Of a DNA stretch of 64,000 nt, positions 25,437 to 33,031 are shown in pieces. The position numbers and the translations under genes are program-made. Position 1 is the first letter of the stretch. Every line of letters starts with the position of its first letter. Source of the DNA: a virus; the IMG/VR virus record IMGVR_UViG_3300028608_000011, positions 20,008 to 84,007 of that record; one strand, 5' to 3'. The notes below the pieces were generated by a model. The model was not told the DNA's origin, made no database searches, and was given only the letters and a program-made list of their open reading frames with translations.

Positions 25437-28400
25437 CCTCCACCTCTTCGTCTTCGTCGGCTTCGATGTAGGTGGCCTTGCGGATCGGATCGAACGGTTC
25501 CAGCACGTCCTTCTCCCAGATGTCGCGGCCTTCTTCCAGCGCCTCTGCGACAAATTTGGCCACGTTCTCTGGGCTGATGTCACGGCCCAGCTCCTGCACT
25601 CTACCCCAGTCACAGCCGATAGAAAACTCCGGTACTTGTCGAACTTTGTGCCCCGGAGGGGTTGACTCTTCCATGAACCGTCCGACCTCTTGGCAATACG
25701 CCAGAACGTCGTCCTTGTGTACCCACGACACGACTTCATCGTAGATCGGCGCGAAGAACACCATCCGCAGGCGATCCATGATCCCGCTGTCGGCGATCCG
25801 GGTCAGCACGATGCGCAACATCTGCGCGGCGCTGCCCTGGATGGTGGCGTTGGTGCCTTGGCGATGCTGCCGAGCGACCTTGCCGCCGTCGTTGCTGAAA
25901 ATGTCCGGCGTAGCGTGACGCTTGGTGCCGAACGCTGTCAGCGTGAAGCCGTTCTTCTCCATGAAGCGGGCTGTCTCTTCCTGCCACGGGCGGATCCGCC
26001 AGTACAGGGCCATGGTCTGCTCCAGCAGCTGTTTCGCTTCCTCGAATGGTGCGATGAGGTTGCGAGACAGGGTGCCAGCCCCGGCGCCGTAAGCCATGCC
26101 GAAGTTGATCGTCTTGGCCTTGCCGCGAATCGCCACCGCCAGCTTGTGCAGAGGGTGATCCTTGGTGTCCTTGGCCAGGCAGAACTCCATGTAGTCCATC
26201 TTCGCGATACCGGCGCCAGTCATACTGTGCAGGTCTTTCTCGTTGCCTGGTTCATACACCGACAGCATCACCGGGTCGTTGGCGAGGTTAGCCATGAGAC
26301 GGATCTCTTGGCCGTTGAAGTCGATCGCCACACACAAGTAGTCCTTGTTGGGTGGAATGTAGATCGACCGCATGACCTTGCCTTCGCCTTTCTTCGGCAC
26401 CTGCAGGCTGTTCGGCGCGCTCGCCGTTGGCCGGGTGGTGTCGGTGCCCGCGTCGGTAACGATCGGGTGAACGTTGCCGTCTCGGTGACGCCACATCGGG
26501 TACTTGTCGTGGAACAGGCTGCAGCGTGTGCTGGCCGACTTCACCACTCGCAGTACCTGCAGCGCTTCCCGTTGCCAGCAGTCGTTCGGCACATCGTTAG
26601 CCAGCGCGGTGAGGATCGCTTGCTCATCGGTGGATGGGCCTGCTTCCTTGATGCCGATGGACAGCCGACCTTTGCCTGGCGACTTGCCACGCAGCCGCAC
26701 CGGCACGCCAATCTTGCAATACAGCAGTTGCTGCATCTGTGCCGGGCTGCCCACGTTCAGTGGATCGCCGAACTGCACAGTCCGCGGCTCAACCCCGGCC
26801 AACCGCTGAATCAGCTCAGCCAGCTTGTCAAAAGTCTTTTCCGCGGCTTCCAGCTTGGCACCGTCGGTGTCTTCTGCCGACTCCGACTCTTCTGCTTTGC
26901 GACGTAGGTCACCCATTTTCAGGCAGCCGGCGTTCACCGCCGCGGCGATCATATCGACAACTTCGGCCTGCTCCTTGGTGAGTTTCCACTCATCGCGGAA
27001 GCCTGCCGCGCCCGCCGCGTCGAACCACTCGGTGATTGCTTTGAGCGTTACCTTCTCGATCTCAGGCAACCCCACCGCCTTGAAGGCCGGATTCAACTGC
27101 AGAGGCGTGAAGGCAAACGTCGGCATCACCGACTCTTCGCGGTACGGCGTGTACTGGCAGGCTGCTTCGACCTTCTTGCGCCACTCTGCGACCTTGGCCC
27201 CGGCCTGATCCACGTCACCATCAGCTTTCTTCTTGGCCGAGCGGAACATGTAGTCCTTCTCGGCTTCGATCAGCGACTTGGCGCCTTCCGTGATGTTGCC
27301 GGTGACGTTCTTCTCAAGGATCTCGCGAAGCTCGATCATGCCGACGCGGATGGTTTCCAGATCCTTGGTATGGATGCGCTTCTGCAGTGCCCAGTTCATG
27401 TTCGAACCAGCCACGTAGGCACGCTGCAGCACTTCGGTTGGGCGCACTGCCCACTGCTGGTAGAAGTCCCACTGCCCATCCAGTTGCAGCAACAGCTGCA
27501 GCAGGTCGTGCAGGTGGCCGGTCACCAGGCTGTCATCGGTGCCGTAGGTGAAGGTTTCATCGGCGGTCAGCTCGCACATCATCCGCACGCCTTGCCCACC
27601 GTTACCGGCGGCCAGCGTGTCGGCGAAGGAGGTCTGCTCGTAAGCCAGGTAGTTCAGCGAGATCGCCTTCAGGCCCGCTTCCATGTTTTCGTCGTAGAAC
27701 CGCTGCATCATCCGGGTGTCTTGGATGTTTTTCAGCCAGACACCGAGGTTGGTGTGCGAGACCACGCCTTCAAACAAGGCGTTGTGGGCGATCCGGGTAG
27801 TGTGCTCGCCGGCGAATTCCAGAATTTCCAGAATCACCGAGTTGTTCACGTTGGCGCTATCGCGGTGATCCACTGGAATGTAGATCACGTTCTCCAGATG
27901 TCGGCCGAACTGGAACGAGGCACCTGCCAGCTCCTGGCTGAGCATGTCGACGAAGTTGTTGCCCGCCTGAGACGCGCGGCGGAAGTCAGCGATCGGGTTC
28001 TTGTCCGAGGACTCATAGTCGAACGCGGTCTTGTCGCCTGCTTTGATCTCCTCGAAGATCGCCTCGCGCATCTCGGGCCAGTTGCTGGCGTCGACGATCA
28101 TCGGCACCGGCATCAGGTGGCTGTACTCAGCCTCCCACATATCCTCGCAGCCAACTTCCTTGAGGCAGTTGTACAGCTCGGTGGCGTTCGGCACGCGCTT
28201 GTGGATCTTCGGCTTGGTCAGCTTGCGCTGGCGAGGTTTCCAGCACAGGTCTGGCTTCAGGTTGGCCAGGCGCCAGCCCATCTTCCAGTCCGCGAAGTTC
28301 TCCTTCAACTTGATCAGGATCTTGTCGCCGGAGGCTTCAATGGTCTCGTCGAGCAGGTCGGTGTTGCCACTTTCGACGATCTCGCACAGCTGCTCCAGGC

Positions 28401-29073
28401 CGTCCACGTCGTACAGCTCCAGCAGCTTCAAGACTTTTGCCGGGCCGAGACCCGTCACGCCTTTATAGTTGTCGGAGTCGTCGCCCATGATTGACTTGGC
28501 GAAGCTGGTGAAGCGGTATGGCAGGCCCGCCAGCTTGTGCCCTTCGGGGTACACGCCGTCGGCGCCGTAGTGAGCCACGTTCTTCAGGGTGACGATGGTG
28601 TCACCGTCCACCAGCTGCAGCATGTCTTCGTCGACGGTGTGGATGTCCTTGGCACCCTTCACCATCTGGCAAACCCAGGCAATCAGGTCATCCGCTTCAA
28701 CGCCTTCAACGAACATCTGGGTCGCGCCCAGCGCCGAGAAGAAACGCTTGGCCCACGCCATCAGCAGTTTGTACTGCTCGATCTCGATGGGGCTTTTGTT
28801 CTCGTCCTTCTTTTCCTTCTGGCCTTTGTAGGCCGGGTAGAGCCCGAGTCGATAGGCTTTGCCTGCGTCGTGGGCAACCAGCATTTCACGCGGTGACGCG
28901 CCCTGTTCCAGCATTGGGCGGATGTAGCGGGTGAGGAAGTCGGCAGCCGCCGCTTCCCATTCCGCGAACTTGCGATCCAGCTTCACGCAGTGCAGGGTCT
29001 TGTCGCTGACCCCGTAATAAGCGTGTTTAACTGTGGCTCGGAAGTCGATGATTTGTAGAGGGTATTTGTTCAT
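25417..29073 (-). CDS. polA: DNA polymerase I family protein with fused 5' nuclease and 3'-5' exonuclease
   Basis: A 1,218-aa replicative polymerase. The 5' nuclease (FEN) domain spans residues about 1-300: VEGVEADDLIA, VDEDMLQL and the helix-hairpin motif MGDDSDNYKGVTGLG (about 196-210). The 3'-5' exonuclease follows: FDYES (about 351-355) and IAHNALFEG (about 428-436). A long helical insertion (about 600-850) precedes the palm. Motif A is AIDFNGQEIRL (about 916), motif B RGKAKTINFGMAYG (about 983), and motif C APIYDEVV (about 1108), where Tyr replaces the usual His of HDE. ATG 29073 has AGGAGTG upstream. The acidic tail DEDEEVEVE is unusual. Confidence 0.94.
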   Translation of the reverse strand: MNKYPLQIIDFRATVKHAYYGVSDKTLHCVKLDRKFAEWEAAAADFLTRYIRPMLEQGASPREMLVAHDAGKAYRLGLYPAYKGQKEKKDENKSPIEIEQYKLLMAWAKRFFSALGATQMFVEGVEADDLIAWVCQMVKGAKDIHTVDEDMLQLVDGDTIVTLKNVAHYGADGVYPEGHKLAGLPYRFTSFAKSIMGDDSDNYKGVTGLGPAKVLKLLELYDVDGLEQLCEIVESGNTDLLDETIEASGDKILIKLKENFADWKMGWRLANLKPDLCWKPRQRKLTKPKIHKRVPNATELYNCLKEVGCEDMWEAEYSHLMPVPMIVDASNWPEMREAIFEEIKAGDKTAFDYESSDKNPIADFRRASQAGNNFVDMLSQELAGASFQFGRHLENVIYIPVDHRDSANVNNSVILEILEFAGEHTTRIAHNALFEGVVSHTNLGVWLKNIQDTRMMQRFYDENMEAGLKAISLNYLAYEQTSFADTLAAGNGGQGVRMMCELTADETFTYGTDDSLVTGHLHDLLQLLLQLDGQWDFYQQWAVRPTEVLQRAYVAGSNMNWALQKRIHTKDLETIRVGMIELREILEKNVTGNITEGAKSLIEAEKDYMFRSAKKKADGDVDQAGAKVAEWRKKVEAACQYTPYREESVMPTFAFTPLQLNPAFKAVGLPEIEKVTLKAITEWFDAAGAAGFRDEWKLTKEQAEVVDMIAAAVNAGCLKMGDLRRKAEESESAEDTDGAKLEAAEKTFDKLAELIQRLAGVEPRTVQFGDPLNVGSPAQMQQLLYCKIGVPVRLRGKSPGKGRLSIGIKEAGPSTDEQAILTALANDVPNDCWQREALQVLRVVKSASTRCSLFHDKYPMWRHRDGNVHPIVTDAGTDTTRPTASAPNSLQVPKKGEGKVMRSIYIPPNKDYLCVAIDFNGQEIRLMANLANDPVMLSVYEPGNEKDLHSMTGAGIAKMDYMEFCLAKDTKDHPLHKLAVAIRGKAKTINFGMAYGAGAGTLSRNLIAPFEEAKQLLEQTMALYWRIRPWQEETARFMEKNGFTLTAFGTKRHATPDIFSNDGGKVARQHRQGTNATIQGSAAQMLRIVLTRIADSGIMDRLRMVFFAPIYDEVVSWVHKDDVLAYCQEVGRFMEESTPPGHKVRQVPEFSIGCDWGRVQELGRDISPENVAKFVAEALEEGRDIWEKDVLEPFDPIRKATYIEADEDEEVEVENIAD

Positions 29074-29075
29074 GG

Positions 29076-29351
29076 TCACTCCTGAATGAAGAGGGCGTGC
29101 AGTACGGACCCTCCCCCTTGGAGCTGGCACGTACCCAGGTTGCAGTAGTTCTTGCTTGGGTCGAGGTCTTCGCCGGTTACCGCGACATAGATTTCGGCTG
29201 GGACAGTGCGCTGTGTATCGTCTACCAGTGTCCACAGCTGCAACGGCTCCACTTGCCCTGCCTGATGCTGAACTGTGGTATCAGCCGACAGGCCGCCGGG
29301 GACGTGGATAACATTCATGCCTACATTCAGACCGTACTTGAGCATCTTCAT
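29076..29351 (-). CDS. DUF7352-like small protein
   Basis: A 91-aa protein, resembling small phage proteins that start MK-x-(L/W)KY and contain a V-x-HQ-G-x-EPLQLW-(T/A)-LVDD segment followed by a G(T)CQL-x-GG-x-LHAL end. Function unknown. ATG 29351 was chosen; two bases separate its stop from the polA start, so it is made from the same message as the polymerase. Confidence 0.8.
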   Translation of the reverse strand: MKMLKYGLNVGMNVIHVPGGLSADTTVQHQAGQVEPLQLWTLVDDTQRTVPAEIYVAVTGEDLDPSKNYCNLGTCQLQGGGSVLHALFIQE

Positions 29352-29353
29352 GG

Positions 29354-29956
29354 TCAAACCTCCGGGAACGCTTTGAAAATAATCTGCAGGCACTGCGCCT
29401 GATAGCGGGCATCATCCAGCGCATCATGGGCGACACCGCCTTCCCGATCCGGCATGTACAGCCCGCGGGACTCTGCGAACTCCACAAGCGTGCGCTGGTC
29501 ACGAACTTTACGAAACGAGTAGGGGACAGCGATACCCTCTCGCTTGTGTGCCTCTTCCAGCCACACGCTGTCACGGTCACCTCGTATCCACAGCTCACCG
29601 GTGAAGTTTGAGTTTCGGCCAATCGGCGTGGTGTCAGCCTGCAGCCATTGCCAGAGGGCGCGAAGGGCGTTGCCGAGGCTGATCCCGCCCTTTCCTTCCA
29701 GCGCAACTTGCTGCGTATTCCGGCTCTGTTCCAGCCACCAGTAGAAAGTGCTTGGGTCTATCGGTGCCTGGCCTTCCAGATTCACCGCGACATGGAACTC
29801 GTTGCTCACTCCCGCAGGCGGCCCAGCCAGTACCTGATTGGAGGGGTTGGGCGAGAAGCGCACCGCGCCGATCGCAATGATCGGCGCGGCAGGCCCGAGG
29901 CCCGCAGTTTCCAGGTCAATCGACACCGGGTATTCAGCGATGCTCTCGTAGTACAT
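29354..29956 (-). CDS. DnaQ-fold 3'-5' exonuclease (second, ExoX/Rv2179c-like)
   Basis: A 200-aa exonuclease with SIDLETAGLGPAAPIIAIGAV (Exo I, about 12-32), WLEQSR and RGDRDSVWL in the middle (Exo II region), and VAHDALDDARYQA (Exo III, about 175-187) with the catalytic His-Asp. The arrangement matches the 3'-5' exoribonuclease/exodeoxyribonuclease VIII-like family found in phages. ATG 29956 has AGGAGA at good spacing; a GTG overlapping the thyX stop is the alternative. Role may be RNA or ssDNA trimming. Confidence 0.85.
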   Translation of the reverse strand: MYYESIAEYPVSIDLETAGLGPAAPIIAIGAVRFSPNPSNQVLAGPPAGVSNEFHVAVNLEGQAPIDPSTFYWWLEQSRNTQQVALEGKGGISLGNALRALWQWLQADTTPIGRNSNFTGELWIRGDRDSVWLEEAHKREGIAVPYSFRKVRDQRTLVEFAESRGLYMPDREGGVAHDALDDARYQAQCLQIIFKAFPEV

Positions 29957-29958
29957 CG

Positions 29959-30648
29959 TCACTCTCCTGTCAGGGCGTTCCAGCTGTACGGGAAGAGGCT
30001 CTGCATGATCGGGCCGATCTCGCTGAACAGATCGTTCACTTCGCCCTGAGCGTGAGAGTCGGTGCGTTTGGCGTAGGCCGCGGCGTAGGCGTAAAGGCTG
30101 CCAGTCCAGTACCAGTTCACTTCGCAGCCCTGCGGAAGGGCGAAGCGGGCCTGCTCAGGCGCCACGCCCTGCTTCACCAGATCCTCGTAGAACTTGATCA
30201 TGTCCTCGCAGCGTTGTTTGTACGCCAGAAGCAGGGCAGTGCTGTCAGGGTGAGGCCCAGCACTGCCCTGTTTGACCTTGTCACCATCGGGAGCCAGGCG
30301 GAACTCTTTTGGCACAAACAACACCGGGCGATCGCTGATGTAGCGGCGGCTTTCTTCGTTCTCGACGAAGCCGACCTTGTGCTTGAAGCACTGGGTACGG
30401 ATCGGCACCGGCGCCGACATTTTCAGGGTGATCGAGGTGTGCGCGAATGGCGTCCAGTGGCCGTGCTTGGCTAGGTAGTTGATCAGCGCCTCGTGGGAGC
30501 GAACTTTCACGCCCTGCTCAACCGACAAAGCTTCTGCTACCGCTTCGGTCAGGAACATCTGCACCGAATCGTCGTTGGCGAAGCTGACCTTGGCAGCGCG
30601 GACAACCGACAGGTCGTTGCCCATGTGGTCGATATATTCTGCTTTCAT
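29959..30648 (-). CDS. thyX: Flavin-dependent thymidylate synthase ThyX
   Basis: A 229-aa FAD-dependent enzyme that methylates dUMP to dTMP. The ThyX signature is present in the variant form CFKHKVGFVENEESRRYIS (about 112-130), with KHK in place of RHR. Also conserved: GHWTPFAHTSITLKMSAP upstream and ARFALPQGCEVNWYWTGSL downstream. Gives the phage its own dTMP supply with the dNMP kinase. Overlaps the P-loop protein gene upstream by ATGA. Confidence 0.95.
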   Translation of the reverse strand: MKAEYIDHMGNDLSVVRAAKVSFANDDSVQMFLTEAVAEALSVEQGVKVRSHEALINYLAKHGHWTPFAHTSITLKMSAPVPIRTQCFKHKVGFVENEESRRYISDRPVLFVPKEFRLAPDGDKVKQGSAGPHPDSTALLLAYKQRCEDMIKFYEDLVKQGVAPEQARFALPQGCEVNWYWTGSLYAYAAAYAKRTDSHAQGEVNDLFSEIGPIMQSLFPYSWNALTGE

Positions 30649-30947
30649 TGTCCGAGCCCCTTGCGGTTGCCAAAAGTGTTTACCGAACCGTCATCGTTCC
30701 AGATCGGGACGCCGCCTACCGCCACCATGGCCCGGTTCATCTGGTCTCGATCCAGAACCTCACCCTTCAGCTCACTGTTTGGGTGGCTGCACAGAATAAG
30801 GCTGCGTTTTGGGTTGGCCGTGCCGGGAGTTCGGCTTCGAAGGAGTTCGCCGTCGTCGAAAACCCGGTCACAGTTGAAGTGCTTCTTCAGCGCTTCCTTG
30901 AAATGCGTCTTGCCGGTCGCAGCCGGCGAGCAAAAGATGATGTTCAT
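30645..30947 (-). CDS. Small P-loop protein
   Basis: A 100-aa protein with a Walker A CSPAATGKTHF (residues 6-16) and an FDDGELL segment that could act as Walker B, much shorter than usual kinases. Possibly a minimal nucleoside/nucleotide kinase-like or a remnant; location next to thyX suggests nucleotide metabolism. ATG 30947 has GGAG 8 bases upstream; the ATG four codons earlier overlaps that site. Confidence 0.75.
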   Translation of the reverse strand: MNIIFCSPAATGKTHFKEALKKHFNCDRVFDDGELLRSRTPGTANPKRSLILCSHPNSELKGEVLDRDQMNRAMVAVGGVPIWNDDGSVNTFGNRKGLGQ

Positions 30948-30965
30948 TCCGTGCTCCATGTTCCA

Positions 30966-30993
30966 ATAAAAAGCCCCCGCCTATGGCAGGGGC
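30966..30993 (-). terminator. Intrinsic terminator
   Basis: On the minus strand, the GC stem GCCCC(T)GCC-ATA-GGC(G)GGGGC (30973-30993) is followed by TTTTTATT (30966-30972). It lies between the stop of the 31006 gene and the P-loop gene start. A textbook rho-independent terminator, though read-through must occur or a new promoter exist for thyX and polA. Confidence 0.85.
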
Positions 30994-31005
30994 GCGGCGG
31001 ACTTT

Positions 31006-31272
31006 TTAGCCCCGCGGGGCGTCACGGCTTGGGCCACCGTTCTTGTCGCCCTGCACGGACTTACCGGTGATACCGTCACCAACGATATCGACGCGGCCGG
31101 TGTCGAACCACTGGGTAGGCTCAATCTTGCCCTCGGCGTTCACCTTGGGGGCCAGGCCGTACTGATCGCAGCCGGTGATGTAGCTGCAGCAGGCCGTGAT
31201 GATGCCGGTGAAACCGGTGATCTTGTCCTGGCCTTCTTTGCCCAGGTTTTCGCGTGGGTTGGCGGTGCTCAT
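31006..31272 (-). CDS. Conserved phage protein of unknown function
   Basis: An 88-aa protein with the pattern KITGFTGIITACCSYITGCDQYGLAPKV...WFDTGRVDIVG, typical of a widespread small phage protein with a GC-x-QY-x-L-P core. Predicted compact beta fold; two adjacent Cys plus one more. Function unknown to me. Two bases separate it from the MazG-like gene upstream, and it is followed by a strong terminator. Confidence 0.85.
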   Translation of the reverse strand: MSTANPRENLGKEGQDKITGFTGIITACCSYITGCDQYGLAPKVNAEGKIEPTQWFDTGRVDIVGDGITGKSVQGDKNGGPSRDAPRG

Positions 31273-31274
31273 GA

Positions 31275-31919
31275 TTACTGACCCTCCGATTTGTCAGCGC
31301 GAGCCTGCGCGGCTTCGTCGCTGTAGCCGTTCTTGTAGCGCTTGCCCAGCAGCTTCACCTTGTTGGCCAGCTGCGCTTCGCCCAGGCTGGTTTGAATGCC
31401 GTTCAGCAGGCCCACGATGTAGAAAGTAGCATCGCCCGCTTCCTCGCGGACGTTCTCGCCGTCCAGCTCAGCGCCGAGGACGTGGCTGACCACCTGCTCG
31501 AGCATTTCAGCAGCTTCACCGGCCAGGCCTACCGCCATATGCAGCATGTGCATTTTTTCCGGGGTCAGGCCTTCGAAGGCTTCGCCCAGGCCTTGGCTAC
31601 TCGGCAACTTGAACGATTCAGGGTCTGCGCCATCGACCGGAGGTTTGTTGTAGACGATGACTTTCTTGGCGGCGTCGAGCTGATTGCCCTTGTTGACGAT
31701 GGCGGTACACAGGGTCAACAGCTGCAGAAAACCGGTGAACTTCAGGGTGTCCAGCATCGCTTGGCCGGGCTTTGCCAGCTCTCGCACCATGCCAGAGAAG
31801 CTGTGTTCAGCGATGCGCTGGCGGTTCTCTTCCGGGATATCGGAAAGGATCGCCGCGTTGCGCTCTTGAGAGAGTTGTTCGAAGGTTGAGGCCAAAGCTT
31901 GGTTGACTGGCTGGTTCAT
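31275..31919 (-). CDS. MazG-like nucleotide pyrophosphohydrolase (second)
   Basis: A 214-aa protein. The C-terminal half carries a MazG-type motif: LHMAVGLAGEAAEMLEQV (E-A-A-E) followed by VREEAGDATFYIVGLLNGI (E-x-x-D). The N-terminal about 110 residues are helical and not recognised. Probably hydrolyses a nucleoside triphosphate. It stands alone between two terminators with the 31006 gene, so this pair may be one transcription unit. ATG 31919 was chosen; the upstream extension would run through the terminator. Confidence 0.83.
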   Translation of the reverse strand: MNQPVNQALASTFEQLSQERNAAILSDIPEENRQRIAEHSFSGMVRELAKPGQAMLDTLKFTGFLQLLTLCTAIVNKGNQLDAAKKVIVYNKPPVDGADPESFKLPSSQGLGEAFEGLTPEKMHMLHMAVGLAGEAAEMLEQVVSHVLGAELDGENVREEAGDATFYIVGLLNGIQTSLGEAQLANKVKLLGKRYKNGYSDEAAQARADKSEGQ

Positions 31920-31942
31920 AGGTCTGTCTCGAAAATTTTTGA

Positions 31943-31973
31943 ATAAAAAGCCCGGCAGGATCACCGGCCGGGC
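31943..31973 (-). terminator. Intrinsic terminator
   Basis: On the minus strand, stem GCCCGGC/GCCGGGC (31950-31973) with a 10-base loop is followed by TTTTTATTC. Lies 20 bases after the stop of the 31993 gene, so the 31993 gene is bounded by a promoter and a terminator and is likely a strongly expressed monocistron. Confidence 0.87.
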
Positions 31974-31992
31974 TTCAGTTCAGAGCGCGGTG

Positions 31993-32916
31993 TTACTCAA
32001 CCTTGCCGATGGCCTTGAAGTTCCACGGGCGGAAAGCTTCTTCGCCGGTGCCGATCTTCTTGCCCACGGTGCAGTTGATGAGCAGTTCACCCGGAGTGCA
32101 GCCGAACTTGCGGATACCCACTGCGAACGCACCGGAGAGGCGATCCTTCGACGCCGGTGGAATCGACAGCGAGACCATCTGGTCATCGAACTCGTCGTCA
32201 CGGTTCTTGATCTGAGCCATGCCTTCGATATAGGTCTTGATTTCCAGAGGGTGGCCTTCCACGCCGTAACCGTCACCGCGCCACTCGGCCAGAGTTTCTT
32301 CGGCGCTGGTGCCGTCGGTGAAGGTCAGACCTTTAGGGTCGTAGCTGTAGAACATTTCAGCGCCGTTGCCCGGGAACTGGCGGACGATGTAGATCGAGCG
32401 GGTGCTGAAGATCTGCACGTCTACCGAATCACCCAGGTTGGTTTCTTCGCTGCCCAGCTGGAACTGACCTTCGGCCAGCTTCATGCGGTCAAACGACATA
32501 CCGGTGAGGTTCAGGCCTTCAAAGCCTTGCGCGGCCATTTCTTCCTGGAACTGCTTGGCTGCGCCCGCTTGGCGTTCAGTGTTCGACAGAGCCACGCCGC
32601 TTTCAGTTTTCACTGCCACTTCCTGCGGCTTGATCTGCTCCGGCTCGATTTCTGCTTCCGGCTCTGCGGCGGCGGTGGTGGCGGTGGCTTCAGGTTCCAC
32701 TACCTGAGCGTCATCGGCTTCAGCATCCTTGTCTGCGCCTTCATTGGCCAGCGCCTGGTCGTTTTCTTTTTCCAGCAGTTCGCCTTCCTTGACCTGCGAA
32801 TCCTTCGCAGTTTCGACTACCGCTTCCTTGACGGTTTCGGTTTCCTTCACCGCGGTCTGTGCGGTGGTTTGTACTTCGGTGGTTTCTGCCGGTGCTGCTG
32901 CGCGTTTCAGTGCCAT
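31993..32916 (-). CDS. Acidic highly expressed protein, possible ssDNA-binding protein
   Basis: A 307-aa protein. Residues about 1-105 are low-complexity Glu/Ala/Thr/Lys, acidic. Residues about 110-307 form an all-beta-looking globular part (SVDVQIFSTRSIYIVRQFPG, MFYSYDPKGLTFTDG, WNFKAIGKVE). It has its own consensus promoter and terminator, implying high expression, and no other SSB is visible among the replication genes. SSB-like function is therefore a reasonable guess, but the acidic region is N- rather than C-terminal as in classical SSB. Not recognised by family. Confidence 0.8.
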   Translation of the reverse strand: MALKRAAAPAETTEVQTTAQTAVKETETVKEAVVETAKDSQVKEGELLEKENDQALANEGADKDAEADDAQVVEPEATATTAAAEPEAEIEPEQIKPQEVAVKTESGVALSNTERQAGAAKQFQEEMAAQGFEGLNLTGMSFDRMKLAEGQFQLGSEETNLGDSVDVQIFSTRSIYIVRQFPGNGAEMFYSYDPKGLTFTDGTSAEETLAEWRGDGYGVEGHPLEIKTYIEGMAQIKNRDDEFDDQMVSLSIPPASKDRLSGAFAVGIRKFGCTPGELLINCTVGKKIGTGEEAFRPWNFKAIGKVE

Positions 32917-32972
32917 GATCGTTGTCTCTCTAAGTTAATTAGGTTTCGGTTCATCATCATTTTCATCGGCAA

Positions 32973-32991
32973 CTAGCGAGGAATCCGCTAG
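32973..32991. promoter_or_regulatory. Inverted repeat CTAGCG-N7-CGCTAG in the leader of the 31993 gene
   Basis: Six-base perfect arms lie 11 bases downstream of the -10 of the promoter at 33002-33031. The position fits an operator at or just after the transcription start, or a 5' UTR hairpin. It shares the TAGCGAGG core with the stem-loops found in other gaps. Confidence 0.45.
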
Positions 32992-33001
32992 CGCAGGCTG
33001 A

Positions 33002-33031
33002 TTTATACAGAGACGCCCAACCCTCTGTCAA
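33002..33031 (-). promoter_or_regulatory. Sigma70-type promoter for the 31993 gene
   Basis: On the minus strand, -35 TTGACA (perfect) and -10 TATAAA are separated by 18 bases. The -35 overlaps the stop codon of the SNF2-like helicase. Best promoter match seen in the window; it drives the gene starting at 32916, after a leader of about 80 bases. Confidence 0.75.

Noticed and set aside
27370-28494. 374-codon plus-strand frame inside polA
   Set aside because: Lies wholly antisense to the polymerase domains; no start signal and no sensible domain.
29959-30648. ThyX with KHK instead of RHR as a defective enzyme
   Set aside because: Phage ThyX proteins often carry a Lys in this motif, and the rest of the signature (NExSRRY) is intact.
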